Shown here: positions 17,283 to 25,301 of the stretch, piece after piece
Layout of the letters: the number at the start of each line of letters is the position of its first letter
How positions within the stretch are numbered: position 1 is the stretch's first letter
From: Rhodococcus maanshanensis NBRC 100610
Lineage (GTDB): Bacteria; Actinomycetota; Actinomycetes; Mycobacteriales; Mycobacteriaceae
Direction: 5' to 3'
Assembly (NCBI RefSeq): GCF_001894865.1
Contig: NZ_BCXA01000059.1
Coordinates: 1-37,103 of the forward strand
Length of the DNA stretch: 37,103 bases
The notes under the pieces: model-generated
Databases searched by the model: none
What the model was told of the DNA's origin: nothing
What the model saw: only the letters and a program-made list of their open reading frames with translations
Made by a program: the position numbers and the translations under genes

Positions 17283-17296
17283 TAGAACGTGTTCTT
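17283..17296. promoter_or_regulatory. KstR-like operator before hsd4A
   Basis: TAGAACGTGTTCTT matches the KstR consensus except at the last base. It lies between the fdxD stop and the hsd4A start, so hsd4A probably has its own regulated promoter as well as any read-through from fdxD. Confidence 0.7.
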
Positions 17297-17313
17297 ATTC
17301 CCGGCAAGAACAG

Positions 17314-17505
17314 TTAGCGCTCGAGGGTCAGCGCAGCGCGCGGGCACTGTGCGACCGACTCCTCCATCTTGGCCACCGCGTCGGCGTCGTCGCCGGGCTG
17401 GGTGATCACCAGTTCGTCGTCGTCCGTCAGATCGAAGATGTCGGGCGCGATGCCGACGCAGACACCGTTCGCCTCGCAGCGATCCCTATCGACCTTGACC
17501 TCCAT
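17314..17505 (-). CDS. fdxD: FdxD-like [3Fe-4S] ferredoxin
   Basis: A 63-residue ferredoxin with three candidate cluster ligands, Cys10, Cys16 and Cys54 (CEANGVC and AQCPRAAL), the spacing of actinobacterial [3Fe-4S] ferredoxins that serve cytochromes P450. The position equivalent to a fourth ligand is Ala/Gly. It sits in the place of M. tuberculosis Rv3503c (fdxD). Electron donation to CYP125 or another steroid oxygenase is likely but inferred. A perfect KstR-type operator lies 85 bases upstream. Confidence 0.9.
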   Translation of the reverse strand: MEVKVDRDRCEANGVCVGIAPDIFDLTDDDELVITQPGDDADAVAKMEESVAQCPRAALTLER

Positions 17506-17589
17506 GAATGAACCTCACTTCTCGTTCGAATCGACGTCTGCGGCACGCGCGTCTATGGGCTGGACCCGCGGGCAGATCCAGCATAAGAC

Positions 17590-17603
17590 TAGAACCCGTT
17601 CCA
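17590..17603. promoter_or_regulatory. KstR operator before fdxD (perfect consensus)
   Basis: TAGAACCCGTTCCA fits TnnAACnnGTTnnA at every fixed position. It lies 85 bases upstream of fdxD, in the 226-base divergent region shared with fadE26. Confidence 0.8.
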
Positions 17604-17699
17604 CTCCTGTGCAATGATGCGAAAAACCCATAGTGACGGGCCGAAAACGCGTCTCGCCAGCTCGGCCGATCGCAACCAGATAACGGCACCAAAACAGAC

Positions 17700-17713
17700 T
17701 AGAACCTGTGTCA
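17700..17713. promoter_or_regulatory. KstR-like operator before fadE26
   Basis: TAGAACCTGTGTCA matches the consensus except GTG for GTT. It ends 18 bases before the fadE26 ATG, where a repressor would block transcription or initiation directly. Confidence 0.6.
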
Positions 17714-17731
17714 GAGACCGGAGAGGTACCG

Positions 17732-18907
17732 ATGCAAATCACCTACAGCGCCGAGCAGCAGAAGCTGCGGGAGGAGCTGCGCGCCTATTTCGCGAAGCTC
17801 ATCACTCCCGAGCGTCGCGAAGCGCTCAGCGCCCAGACCGGCGAGTACGGCTCGGGCACCGTCTACCGCGACGTCGTGCGCGAGATGGGCCGAGACGGAT
17901 GGCTGGCCCTCGGTTGGCCCAAGGAGTACGGCGGACAGGAGCGCTCGGCGCTCGACCAGTTGATCTTCACCGACGAGGCCGCGATCGCGGGCGCACCGGT
18001 GCCGTTCCTCACCATCAACTCTGTCGCGCCGACGATCATGCACTACGGCTCGGAGGAGCAGAAGAAGTTCTTCCTGCCCAAGATCGCGGCAGGCGAACTG
18101 CACTTCTCCATCGGCTACTCCGAGCCCGGCGCAGGCACCGACCTCGCCAGCCTGCGCAGCACCGCGGTCAAGGACGGCGACGACTACGTCATCAACGGCC
18201 AGAAGATGTGGACCAGCCTCATCGCGTACGCGGACTACGTGTGGCTCGCCGTCCGCACCGACCCGACGGCCAAGAAGCACAAGGGCATCAGCATGCTCAT
18301 CGTGCCGACCAGCGCGGAAGGCTTCTCGTACACGCCCGTCCACACCATGGCCGGTCCGGACACCAGCGCCACCTACTACCAGGACGTGCGCGTGCCGTCC
18401 TCGGCTCTGGTCGGCGAGGAGAACGGCGGCTGGTCGCTGATGACCAACCAGCTCAACCACGAGCGGGTCGCGCTGGTCTCGGCCGCCCCGATCCAGGGCG
18501 CGCTGCGCCAGACCATCGAGTGGGCGCAGAACACCAAGCTGGCGGACGGCAGCCGCGTCATCGACCAGGAGTGGGTGCAGATCAACCTCGCTCGGGTGCA
18601 CGCCAAGACCGAGTACCTCAAGCTGCTGAACTGGGAGGTCGCTTCCGCGCACGCCCCGAGCAAGGGTGACGCCTCCGCGTGCAAGGTCTTCGGCACCGAG
18701 TTCGCGACCGAGGCATACCGACTGCTGATGGAGGTCCTCGGACCGCTGGCCTACCTGCGCCAGGACTCCGCGGGCGCAGTGCTGCGCGGACGCGTCGAGC
18801 GGATGCACCGCTCCTCGCTGATCCTCACGTTCGGAGGCGGCACCAACGAGGTGCAGCGCGACATCCTCGCCATGACGGCGCTGGGTCAGCCTCCCGCGAA
18901 GCGGTAG
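17732..18907 (+). CDS. fadE26: FadE26-like steroid acyl-CoA dehydrogenase subunit (ChsE4)
   Basis: A 391-residue acyl-CoA dehydrogenase. Visible features are the flavin/substrate region FSIGYSEPGAGTDLASLRS, YVINGQKMWTS, and the C-terminal LTFGGGTNEVQRDILA. In actinobacteria FadE26 and FadE27 form an alpha2beta2 enzyme that dehydrogenates 3-oxocholest-4-en-26-oyl-CoA. The frame is open from a GTG at 17708, but that falls inside the operator. The ATG at 17732 has a GAGAGGT ribosome site and begins MQITYSAEQQ, like the family. It is followed 45 bases later by its partner subunit. Confidence 0.92.
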   Translation: MQITYSAEQQKLREELRAYFAKLITPERREALSAQTGEYGSGTVYRDVVREMGRDGWLALGWPKEYGGQERSALDQLIFTDEAAIAGAPVPFLTINSVAPTIMHYGSEEQKKFFLPKIAAGELHFSIGYSEPGAGTDLASLRSTAVKDGDDYVINGQKMWTSLIAYADYVWLAVRTDPTAKKHKGISMLIVPTSAEGFSYTPVHTMAGPDTSATYYQDVRVPSSALVGEENGGWSLMTNQLNHERVALVSAAPIQGALRQTIEWAQNTKLADGSRVIDQEWVQINLARVHAKTEYLKLLNWEVASAHAPSKGDASACKVFGTEFATEAYRLLMEVLGPLAYLRQDSAGAVLRGRVERMHRSSLILTFGGGTNEVQRDILAMTALGQPPAKR

Positions 18908-18952
18908 TAACCGCATCCGCCGACCGACCCTCCACGTACCCAAGGACTTCCG

Positions 18953-20071
18953 ATGGACTTCACACGTACCGAGGCCCAGCAGGACCTCGAACAGCTGACC
19001 CGGAGCATCGCCGAGAAGCTGACCACCAACGACCGCCTCCGCGAGCTCGACGCCGCCGAGGACCGCTTCGATGACAAGCTCTGGCAGGCCCTCGCCGACG
19101 CGGGAGTGCTCGCCGCGGCGCTGCCGGAAACGGTCGGCGGAGGCGGGTTCGGCATCCTCGAGCAGAGCAGCGTGCTGCAGGAGCTCGGCCGCACCCTCTC
19201 CCCCGTGCCGTACCTGAGCTCGATCGTGTTGGCCGCGGCCGCGCTGGCCGAGTACGGCGACGAGGCGCAGCGCGACCTGGCCCGGCGGGCAGGCGCAGGC
19301 GAGGTCGTCCTCACCGTCGCGCTCGCCGAGGAACTCAACCTCGATCCCGCGCAGCCGGTCACCCGCGCCGAGCGCACCGCCGACGGCTGGTCGATCACCG
19401 GCACCAAGATCACCGTGCCGGCCGCCGCCTTCGCGGACGTCATCCTGGTGCCGGCGACCACCCCGGAGGGCGTCGCGGTCTTCCTGGTCGAGCCGTCCAA
19501 CCCGGGCGTGCGCGTCGAGCGCCAGATCACCACCGACTACAGCGCCGAGTCGCTCGTGGAACTGTCCGGGGCCGTCGTCGGCGCCGACCAGGTCCTCGGA
19601 GGCACCGAGCGCGGTGCCGAGATCGTCGACTCGATCCTGGCCCGCGCCGCGGTCGCGCTGACCGCGACCCAGCTCGGCACCCTCGAGCGGGCACTGGAAC
19701 TGGTCGCGGAGTACGCGCGCGAGCGGGTCCAGTTCGACCGCCCGATCGGCAGCTTCCAGGCCGTGGCCCAGCGCCTGGCCGACGCCTTCATCGACGTCAA
19801 GGCCGTCCGGTCCACGCTGTGGCAGGCCGCATGGCGGCTCGGTGAGAACCTGCCCGCCGAGGAGGAGATCCGGACCGCGAAGTTCTGGGCGGCCGATGCG
19901 GGCCACCGCGTCGCGCACACCGTGATCCACATCCACGGTGGTGTCGGTCTCGACCGCGACCACCCGGTGCACCGGTACTTCCTTGCGGCCAAGCACAACG
20001 AGTTCGCGCTCGGCTCGGCCACCGAGCAGTTGCGCAGGCTGGGACAGATCCTCGCCGACGTGCCTGCCTGA
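18953..20071 (+). CDS. fadE27: FadE27-like steroid acyl-CoA dehydrogenase subunit (ChsE5)
   Basis: A 372-residue acyl-CoA dehydrogenase-like partner of FadE26. The C-terminal half has the FAD-contacting ERVQFDRPIGSFQAV and the IHGGVGLDRDHPVHRYF segment, while the N-terminal half is more divergent than in homotetrameric enzymes, as expected for the beta subunit of these split dehydrogenases. Adjacent placement agrees with obligate heterotetramer formation. The ATG at 18953 follows a CAAGGA ribosome site; fadD17 begins 15 bases after the stop, so the three genes form one operon. Confidence 0.9.
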   Translation: MDFTRTEAQQDLEQLTRSIAEKLTTNDRLRELDAAEDRFDDKLWQALADAGVLAAALPETVGGGGFGILEQSSVLQELGRTLSPVPYLSSIVLAAAALAEYGDEAQRDLARRAGAGEVVLTVALAEELNLDPAQPVTRAERTADGWSITGTKITVPAAAFADVILVPATTPEGVAVFLVEPSNPGVRVERQITTDYSAESLVELSGAVVGADQVLGGTERGAEIVDSILARAAVALTATQLGTLERALELVAEYARERVQFDRPIGSFQAVAQRLADAFIDVKAVRSTLWQAAWRLGENLPAEEEIRTAKFWAADAGHRVAHTVIHIHGGVGLDRDHPVHRYFLAAKHNEFALGSATEQLRRLGQILADVPA

Positions 20072-20086
20072 CCCTAGGCTGCACAC

Positions 20087-21709
20087 ATGACGACCGCGAT
20101 GCCCACCGTCACCGATCTGTTGCTCCGGCTCCGAGACGAGGACGACCACGGAATTCTGTTCGAGGACAAGAGGATTCCGTGGTCCGAACACGTCGCACTC
20201 AGCGCCGGTCTGGCGGCGGGCCTGGCGGCCCTGTTCGACCCGGCAGCACCCCGACACGTCGGGGTGCTGCTGGACAACGTGCCGGAGTTCTCCCTCCTGC
20301 TCGGCGCCGCTGCGCTGGGCGGATCGGTCGTGGTGGGCCTGAACACCACCCGACGCGGCGAGGCGCTCGCGGGCGACATCGCACGCGCCGACTGCCAGGT
20401 GGTGGTCACCGACACCGAGCGTCTCGCCCTGCTCGACGGCCTCGACCTCGGCGGCGTCCGTGTCCTCACCATCGACGGCCCCGAGTGGTCGGATCTACTT
20501 GCCACGCACCGTGGCAGCGCCGCACCGTCGCCTGCACCCTCGGGCGACGACCTGTTCATGTTGATCTTCACCTCGGGAACCAGTGGGAATCCGAAGGCGG
20601 TCCGGGTGACCCACCGCATGGTGGCCGGGCCCGGCATCATGCTCGCCGAACGGTTCGGGCTGTCCGCGGCCGACACGGCCTACATCTCGATGCCGATGTT
20701 CCACTCCGGCGCGGTGATGGCCTGTTGGGCGGTCGCCGTCGCCGTCGGCGCCAATCTCGCACTGCGCCGGAAGTTCTCCGCGTCCCAGTTCATCCCGGAC
20801 GTCCGGCGATTCGGCGCCACCTATGCGCACTACGTCGGCAAGCCCCTCGCCTATGTGCTGGCCACCCCCGAGAGGGCCGACGACGCGGACAACCCGCTCA
20901 AGGTGCTCTACGGCAACGAGGGCTCCCCGTCCTCGATCGCCGAGTTCGGGCGCCGGTTCGACGTCCGGGTGGTCGACGGGTTCGGTTCCACCGAGGGCGG
21001 CGTGCTGATCCCGCGGAGCCCGGGCACCCCCGTCGGCGCCCTCGGGCTGCTCCCGCCCGGGATCGAGGTGCTCGACCCGGACACCGGGGTTCCGTGCCCC
21101 GCCGCGGAGTTCGACACCGCCGGGCGGATCGTCAATGCGGACGTCGCGACCGGCGAGCTAGTGAACACCGCGGGCACCGGGAGCTTCGCCGGGTACTACA
21201 AGAACCCCGAGGCCGAGGCCGAGCGGGTGCGGAACGGCCAGTACTGGAGCGGCGACCTGGGTTACCGGGACACCGAGGGCTTCGTGTACTTCGCCGGCCG
21301 CAGCTCCGGCTGGATGCGGGTCGACGGCGAGAACCTCGGCACCGCGCCCATCGAGCAGATCCTCGGCAGGCATCCCCAGGTCGGTGAGGTCGCCGCGTAC
21401 GGGGTTCCGGACCCGGAGGTCGGCGACCGGGTCGCCGTCGCGCTCGTGGCGGCGGACGGCCTCGACATCGCCGAGTTCGCCCGGTTCCTCGGCGCCCAAC
21501 CGGATCTGGGACCGAAGCAGCTGCCGAGCTTCGTCCGGGTCTGCACGGACCTGCCCCGCACCGCCACCTACAAGGTCCTCGGACGCACCCTCAGCGCCGA
21601 GCGCTGGCACTGCGCCGACCCGGTCTGGTACCGCGCGCCCGGTGGAACCGAGTTCGAACCCGTCACCCCTGAACTGCGGGCCAAGCTCGACGCCGAGCTG
21701 AACTCCTAG
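20087..21709 (+). CDS. fadD17: FadD17-like steroid acyl-CoA ligase
   Basis: A 540-residue member of the ANL adenylate-forming family. The P-loop-like A3 motif LIFTSGTSGNPKAVRVTHR lies at about residues 162-180. FGSTEGG is the A5 region, YWSGDLGYRD the A7 region and GRSSGWMRVDGEN the A8 hinge. The C-terminal catalytic Lys probably lies in TYKVLGRTL. In M. tuberculosis FadD17 activates steroid substrates with a shortened (C5) side chain such as 3-oxochol-4-en-24-oate. It is the last gene of the fadE26-fadE27-fadD17 operon and is followed by a strong hairpin. Confidence 0.9.
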   Translation: MTTAMPTVTDLLLRLRDEDDHGILFEDKRIPWSEHVALSAGLAAGLAALFDPAAPRHVGVLLDNVPEFSLLLGAAALGGSVVVGLNTTRRGEALAGDIARADCQVVVTDTERLALLDGLDLGGVRVLTIDGPEWSDLLATHRGSAAPSPAPSGDDLFMLIFTSGTSGNPKAVRVTHRMVAGPGIMLAERFGLSAADTAYISMPMFHSGAVMACWAVAVAVGANLALRRKFSASQFIPDVRRFGATYAHYVGKPLAYVLATPERADDADNPLKVLYGNEGSPSSIAEFGRRFDVRVVDGFGSTEGGVLIPRSPGTPVGALGLLPPGIEVLDPDTGVPCPAAEFDTAGRIVNADVATGELVNTAGTGSFAGYYKNPEAEAERVRNGQYWSGDLGYRDTEGFVYFAGRSSGWMRVDGENLGTAPIEQILGRHPQVGEVAAYGVPDPEVGDRVAVALVAADGLDIAEFARFLGAQPDLGPKQLPSFVRVCTDLPRTATYKVLGRTLSAERWHCADPVWYRAPGGTEFEPVTPELRAKLDAELNS

Positions 21710-21717
21710 ACACGGCG

Positions 21718-21756
21718 CGATGTCGGGCGGCGCGGTCGCCGCGCCGCCCGACATCG
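21718..21756. terminator. Bidirectional terminator between fadD17 and the CMD-family gene
   Basis: A perfect 18-base inverted repeat (arms 21718-21735 and 21739-21756, three-base loop) starts eight bases after the fadD17 stop and ends 18 bases before the stop of the convergent gene. It should serve both. Confidence 0.85.
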
Positions 21757-21774
21757 TTCACCGGCCGGGGGTCC

Positions 21775-22230
21775 TCACCACGCCGCGCCCGCCACCTGAC
21801 GGGTGGCGGCGTTCAGGCGATTCCAGAGGTTGACCGTCGCGATCGACATGATCAGCGACGCGATCTGCGCCTCGTCGTAGTGGTCGGCGACCTCGTCCCA
21901 CAGCTCGTCCGGCACCGCGTCCGACCGATCGCTGAGCCGGGTGACGGCCTCCGCGAGCGCCAGCGCCGCGCGCTCGGCGTCGGTGTAGTAGGGCGTCTCG
22001 CGCCCGGCACCGACCGCGAACACCCGCTCGTCCGACTCGCCCGCCTTCTTCAGGTCGCGCGCGTGCATGTCGACGCAGACGCTGCAGCCGTTGATCTGGC
22101 TCGCCCGCAGGTGGACCAGGGTGTGCGTCGTCTCCCGCACACCGCCCTTCGCGCTCGCCTTGCCGAGCGCGAGCAGCGCTTCCATCGCGCCGGGAACGAC
22201 CATTGCCGGGTTGCCCATTCGTGCCTTCAC
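21775..22230 (-). CDS. Carboxymuconolactone decarboxylase / AhpD-family protein
   Basis: A 151-residue all-helical protein of the CMD/AhpD superfamily. The redox-active motif is CSVCVDMH (Cys49-x2-Cys52 and His56), as in peroxidase-type AhpD-like proteins. The GTG start at 22230 has a GGAGGAG ribosome site. The role is probably thiol-dependent peroxide or reactive-carbonyl detoxification, not aromatic-ring catabolism. It is isolated from the sterol operons by hairpins on both sides, and its upstream region carries an apparent ECF41 promoter (22299-22325), suggesting control by a dedicated sigma factor encoded elsewhere. Confidence 0.88.
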   Translation of the reverse strand: MKARMGNPAMVVPGAMEALLALGKASAKGGVRETTHTLVHLRASQINGCSVCVDMHARDLKKAGESDERVFAVGAGRETPYYTDAERAALALAEAVTRLSDRSDAVPDELWDEVADHYDEAQIASLIMSIATVNLWNRLNAATRQVAGAAW

Positions 22231-22282
22231 AGCTGCTCCTCCAGAGTCGTTCGTGTGGAACGAACATCGTGTCCACCGATGT

Positions 22283-22306
22283 GGTCCGTCACAGCTATGA
22301 CGGACC
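22283..22306. repeat. Nine-base inverted repeat overlapping the CMD-gene promoter
   Basis: GGTCCGTCA (22283-22291) and its perfect complement (22298-22306) are separated by six bases. One arm covers the -10 element (CGTC) of the proposed ECF41 promoter, so it may be an operator or a leader hairpin near the transcription start. Confidence 0.5.
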
Positions 22307-22325
22307 GCGAGGAGAGAATGTGACA
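22299..22325 (-). promoter_or_regulatory. Predicted ECF41-type sigma-factor promoter
   Basis: On the minus strand TGTCACA (22325-22319) is followed, after exactly 16 bases, by CGTC (22302-22299). This is the bipartite motif described for ECF41 sigma factors, whose usual target is a neighbouring carboxymuconolactone decarboxylase, oxidoreductase or epimerase (COE) gene. It lies about 70 bases before the start of just such a gene. No ECF41 sigma gene is present in this window. Confidence 0.7.
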
Positions 22326-22390
22326 GGTCGGCTGGATCAGTTTTCCGTCCCGGATCTAGGGAGGGTCGGAGGGTCCTGCCCGGACAACAC

Positions 22391-22423
22391 GAAGGCCGGG
22401 TACGAGGTTCGTACCCGGCCTTC
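22391..22423. terminator. Terminator hairpin downstream of the nitronate monooxygenase gene
   Basis: Perfect 15-base arms (22391-22405 and 22409-22423) with a three-base loop, 38 bases after the stop of the minus-strand gene ending at 22462. It closes the fadD19-nmo operon and insulates the ECF41-type promoter. Confidence 0.85.
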
Positions 22424-22461
22424 GCGTGTGGCCCAGCTTCCGCCGCCCGTTGGCTGCGGCC

Positions 22462-23577
22462 CTACTTGAGCTTGTTCAGTCGCGCGACGGTCGCCTCGAA
22501 CTCGGCGACCAGGTCGGCCATCGAATCCGCGACCGGCCGGATCTCGTTCATCCGCCCGACGATCTGACCGGCGGGCATCGCGACCACCTCGGGGTTCTCC
22601 GAGGCGACGATCCGCTGGTGCGCCTCGGCGACCAACAGGTTCTGCAGCGGCATCGGCAGCGCGTCGGGTGCACCCGGCTTGGACCAGGCTTCGGTCCACT
22701 TGGTCTTGAGCAGCCGCGCCGGCTTACCCGAGTAGATCCGCGAGCGGACGGTGTCCGAGGAGCTCGCGTCGAGCAGGGCGCGCTGGATGGCCGACGGGCC
22801 CTCCCCCGACGCACTGCCCAGCTTGTACTCCGCGGCGGTGAGCCAGTAGGAACCCATCCACACACCCGATGCGCCCAGGCTCAACGCCGCGGCGATCTGC
22901 CGACCGCTGCCGATGCCGCCCGCGGCCAGCACGGTGGCGGAATCGCCCACCGCATCGACGATCTCGGGCACCAGGACCATCGAGGCGATCTCACCGGTGT
23001 GGCCGCCTGCCTCGTAACCCTGGGCGATGACGATGTCGACACCGTTGGCCACGTGACTCAGCGCGTGACCGACAGCACCCGCGAGTGCCGCGACCGGAAC
23101 CCCGTGCGCATGCGCCTCGTCGATGATGTCCTTCGGCGGCGACCCGAGCGCGTTCGCGATGAGCGCCGGACGGTGCTTGAGCGCGACATCGACCTGCGCC
23201 CTTGCCACCGAGTGCAGCCACCCCAGCACGCCGGTGGCGTGCTCGACGTCGTCGGAGAGCGGCGGCACACCGAGCTCGTCGAGCGTGCGGTCGACGAACG
23301 CGCGATGCTCCGCGGGGATCAGCTTGTCCAGGTCGACTGCCGCACCCTCGGTCGGCACCTTCGCAGGCATCACGATGTCGACGCCGTAGGGCTTGCCGTC
23401 GGTGTTCTCGTCCATCCAGGTGAGGGTGGCCTCGAGCTCCTCGGGATCGTTGAAGCGCACGCAGCCCAGCACACCGAGTCCGCCTGCCCGCGACACCGCC
23501 GCCGCCACGTGCTCGGACGGGGTGAAAGCGAAGATCGGGTACTGGATGCCGAACTTCTCGGCGAGAGCGTTGTGCAT
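22462..23577 (-). CDS. Nitronate monooxygenase-family flavoprotein
   Basis: A 371-residue TIM-barrel flavoprotein of the NMO/2-nitropropane dioxygenase family. It has an N-terminal GIQYPIFAF substrate/FMN region, the glycine-rich AQGYEAGGHTG with the catalytic-type His, and AAGGIGSGRQIAAALSLGA followed by GVWMGS for FMN phosphate binding. The frame is open further upstream, but the ATG at 23577 overlaps the fadD19 stop by one base (TGATG), giving a clear coupled start. Many actinobacterial members do not act on nitroalkanes, and some are enoyl-reductase-like. Its coupling to fadD19 suggests a step on sterol side-chain CoA esters or protection against a by-product; the substrate is unknown. 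Confidence 0.85.
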   Translation of the reverse strand: MHNALAEKFGIQYPIFAFTPSEHVAAAVSRAGGLGVLGCVRFNDPEELEATLTWMDENTDGKPYGVDIVMPAKVPTEGAAVDLDKLIPAEHRAFVDRTLDELGVPPLSDDVEHATGVLGWLHSVARAQVDVALKHRPALIANALGSPPKDIIDEAHAHGVPVAALAGAVGHALSHVANGVDIVIAQGYEAGGHTGEIASMVLVPEIVDAVGDSATVLAAGGIGSGRQIAAALSLGASGVWMGSYWLTAAEYKLGSASGEGPSAIQRALLDASSSDTVRSRIYSGKPARLLKTKWTEAWSKPGAPDALPMPLQNLLVAEAHQRIVASENPEVVAMPAGQIVGRMNEIRPVADSMADLVAEFEATVARLNKLK

Positions 23578-25229
23578 CAGGAGTTTCCGTTGGAGAGGTG
23601 GTCGTCGGCCTCGCGCTCTTCGGTCTGCGCCTTTGCCCACTTGTAGTCGGGCTTGCCTGCAGGCGAACGCTTGATCTCGTCGACGAACCACACGCTGCGC
23701 GGGACCTTGTAGCCGGCGATCTCCTTGCGGGCAGCGGCCACGATGTCGTTCATGCTCGGGCGAGCGCCGTCGCGGGTGGCGACGACCGCGGCGACCCGCT
23801 GACCGAAGCGATCGTCCGGGACACCGACGACGAGGGTGTCGAAGACGTCGGGATGCGTCTTGATCGCGCCCTCGACCTCCTCCGGGTAGATCTTCTCGCC
23901 GCCGCTGTTGATCGAGACCGAGCCGCGGCCCAGCATGGTGACGGTGCCGTCTTCCTCGACGGTGGCGTAGTCACCGGGGATCGAGTAGCGAACACCGTTG
24001 TAGACCTTGAAGGTCTCGGCGGTCTTCTTCTCGTCCTTGTAGTAGCCGAGCGGGATGTGACCGTGCCGGGCGAGCACGCCGACCTTGCCCGAGCCTGCCT
24101 CGACCACGTTGCCCTCGTCGTCGAGCACGACGGTCGCGGCGTCGATCTTCACCCGGGGACCGCCCGTGTGGGTGGCGCCCTTCGTCACTGCGGCCAGGCC
24201 GCCGAAGCCGGTCTCGGAGGAGCCGATGGAGTCGGTGATGTACCGGTTCGGCAGCAGGTCGAGGAACTCGTCCTTGAGCGCGGGCGAGAACAGGGCGGCG
24301 CTGGAGGCCATGACGTACAGGCTCGACAGGTCGTACGGCTCACCGGTTTCCGGGTTGCCCGCCTTCAGCGCGTCGAGCATCGGCCGGGCCATCGCGTCGC
24401 CGGTGATGAAGATGAGGTTGACCTTGTGGCGGTCGATGACCTGCCACACCGCGTGGCCGTCGAACTCGGGGTGCATCACCAGGGTGCCGCCGCCGAAGAG
24501 GCTGTGGAACACCGCGGACTGCGAGCCGCCGTGGATCATCGGCGGGATGGGGAAACGCACCATCGCGGGGTTGGCGGCGCCGACCTTGGCGAGCTCCCAC
24601 TCGTCCTCGACGCGCTCACCGGTGACGAAGTTGGTGCCGCCGCCGAGCACGCGCCACCAGTCCTCGTGGCGCCACATGACGCCCTTCGGCATGCCGGTGG
24701 TGCCACCGGTGTAGAGCATGAAGATGTCGTCGGGGCTGCGCTCGCCGAAGTCACGTTCCGGCGAACCCTCGGACAGCGCCTGCTCGTACTCGACACCGCC
24801 GAAGGAGGCGAAGTCCAGGTCGGTGCCGTCCTCGACGACGACCACGGACTTGACCAGCGGCGTGTTCGGCAGCACGTTGGCCACCTTGTCCGCGTACCGG
24901 CGCTCGACGATGAGCGCGGCCATGTCCGAGTTCTCGAAGATGTACTGCAACTCGTTCTCGACGTAGCGGTAGTTCACGTTGACCATCACCGCGCGGGCCT
25001 TGAACACCGCGACCATGGCCTCGATGGCCTCGATGGTGTTACGGCTGTAGATGCCCACCTTGTCACCCGGCTTGACACCGTGATCCTGCAGGTAATGCGC
25101 GAGACGGTTGGTCCGCTCTTCCAGCTGCGCATAGGTGATCTCGCGGTCGCTGTCCAGCAGCGCCACCCGCTCCGGATTCAGGTCAATGGAGTGCTCGACG
25201 AAGTCTGCGATATTTAGGGCCACGCCCAT
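23577..25229 (-). CDS. fadD19: FadD19-like steroid-CoA ligase
   Basis: A 550-residue ANL-family ligase. Motifs: A3 [20 protein letters not shown] (about residues 176-195), the [12 protein letters not shown]5 region, SIPGDYA A7, [20 protein letters not shown] hinge, and the catalytic Lys in [11 protein letters not shown]. FadD19 activates C26 steroid acids such as 3-oxocholest-4-en-26-oate and is needed in Rhodococcus for C24-branched sterol side chains. I chose the ATG at 25229 ([10 protein letters not shown]), matching the family N-terminus; a GTG at 25223 is close. A KstR-like operator ends only a few bases upstream, so the transcript may be leaderless. Confidence 0.93.
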   Translation of the reverse strand: MGVALNIADFVEHSIDLNPERVALLDSDREITYAQLEERTNRLAHYLQDHGVKPGDKVGIYSRNTIEAIEAMVAVFKARAVMVNVNYRYVENELQYIFENSDMAALIVERRYADKVANVLPNTPLVKSVVVVEDGTDLDFASFGGVEYEQALSEGSPERDFGERSPDDIFMLYTGGTTGMPKGVMWRHEDWWRVLGGGTNFVTGERVEDEWELAKVGAANPAMVRFPIPPMIHGGSQSAVFHSLFGGGTLVMHPEFDGHAVWQVIDRHKVNLIFITGDAMARPMLDALKAGNPETGEPYDLSSLYVMASSAALFSPALKDEFLDLLPNRYITDSIGSSETGFGGLAAVTKGATHTGGPRVKIDAATVVLDDEGNVVEAGSGKVGVLARHGHIPLGYYKDEKKTAETFKVYNGVRYSIPGDYATVEEDGTVTMLGRGSVSINSGGEKIYPEEVEGAIKTHPDVFDTLVVGVPDDRFGQRVAAVVATRDGARPSMNDIVAAARKEIAGYKVPRSVWFVDEIKRSPAGKPDYKWAKAQTEEREADDHLSNGNS

Positions 25230-25233
25230 AAAG

Positions 25234-25247
25234 TAGAACGTGTTACC
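25234..25247. promoter_or_regulatory. KstR-like operator in the fadD19/echA19 divergent promoter
   Basis: TAGAACGTGTTACC keeps the AACnnGTT core and the first T; the last base differs. It sits in the 72-base gap between the divergent fadD19 (start 25229) and echA19 (start 25302), so one site can control both. Confidence 0.7.
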
Positions 25248-25301
25248 GTTTCTGGCAAGAGCCAGTTTGAGACTCAACTCACACGATATCGGGAGCCGAG
25301 A

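Noticed and set aside
17711-20257. An 848-codon minus-strand frame opposite fadE26-fadE27
   Set aside because: The plus strand has clear acyl-CoA dehydrogenase motifs; the minus frame is a codon-position artefact.
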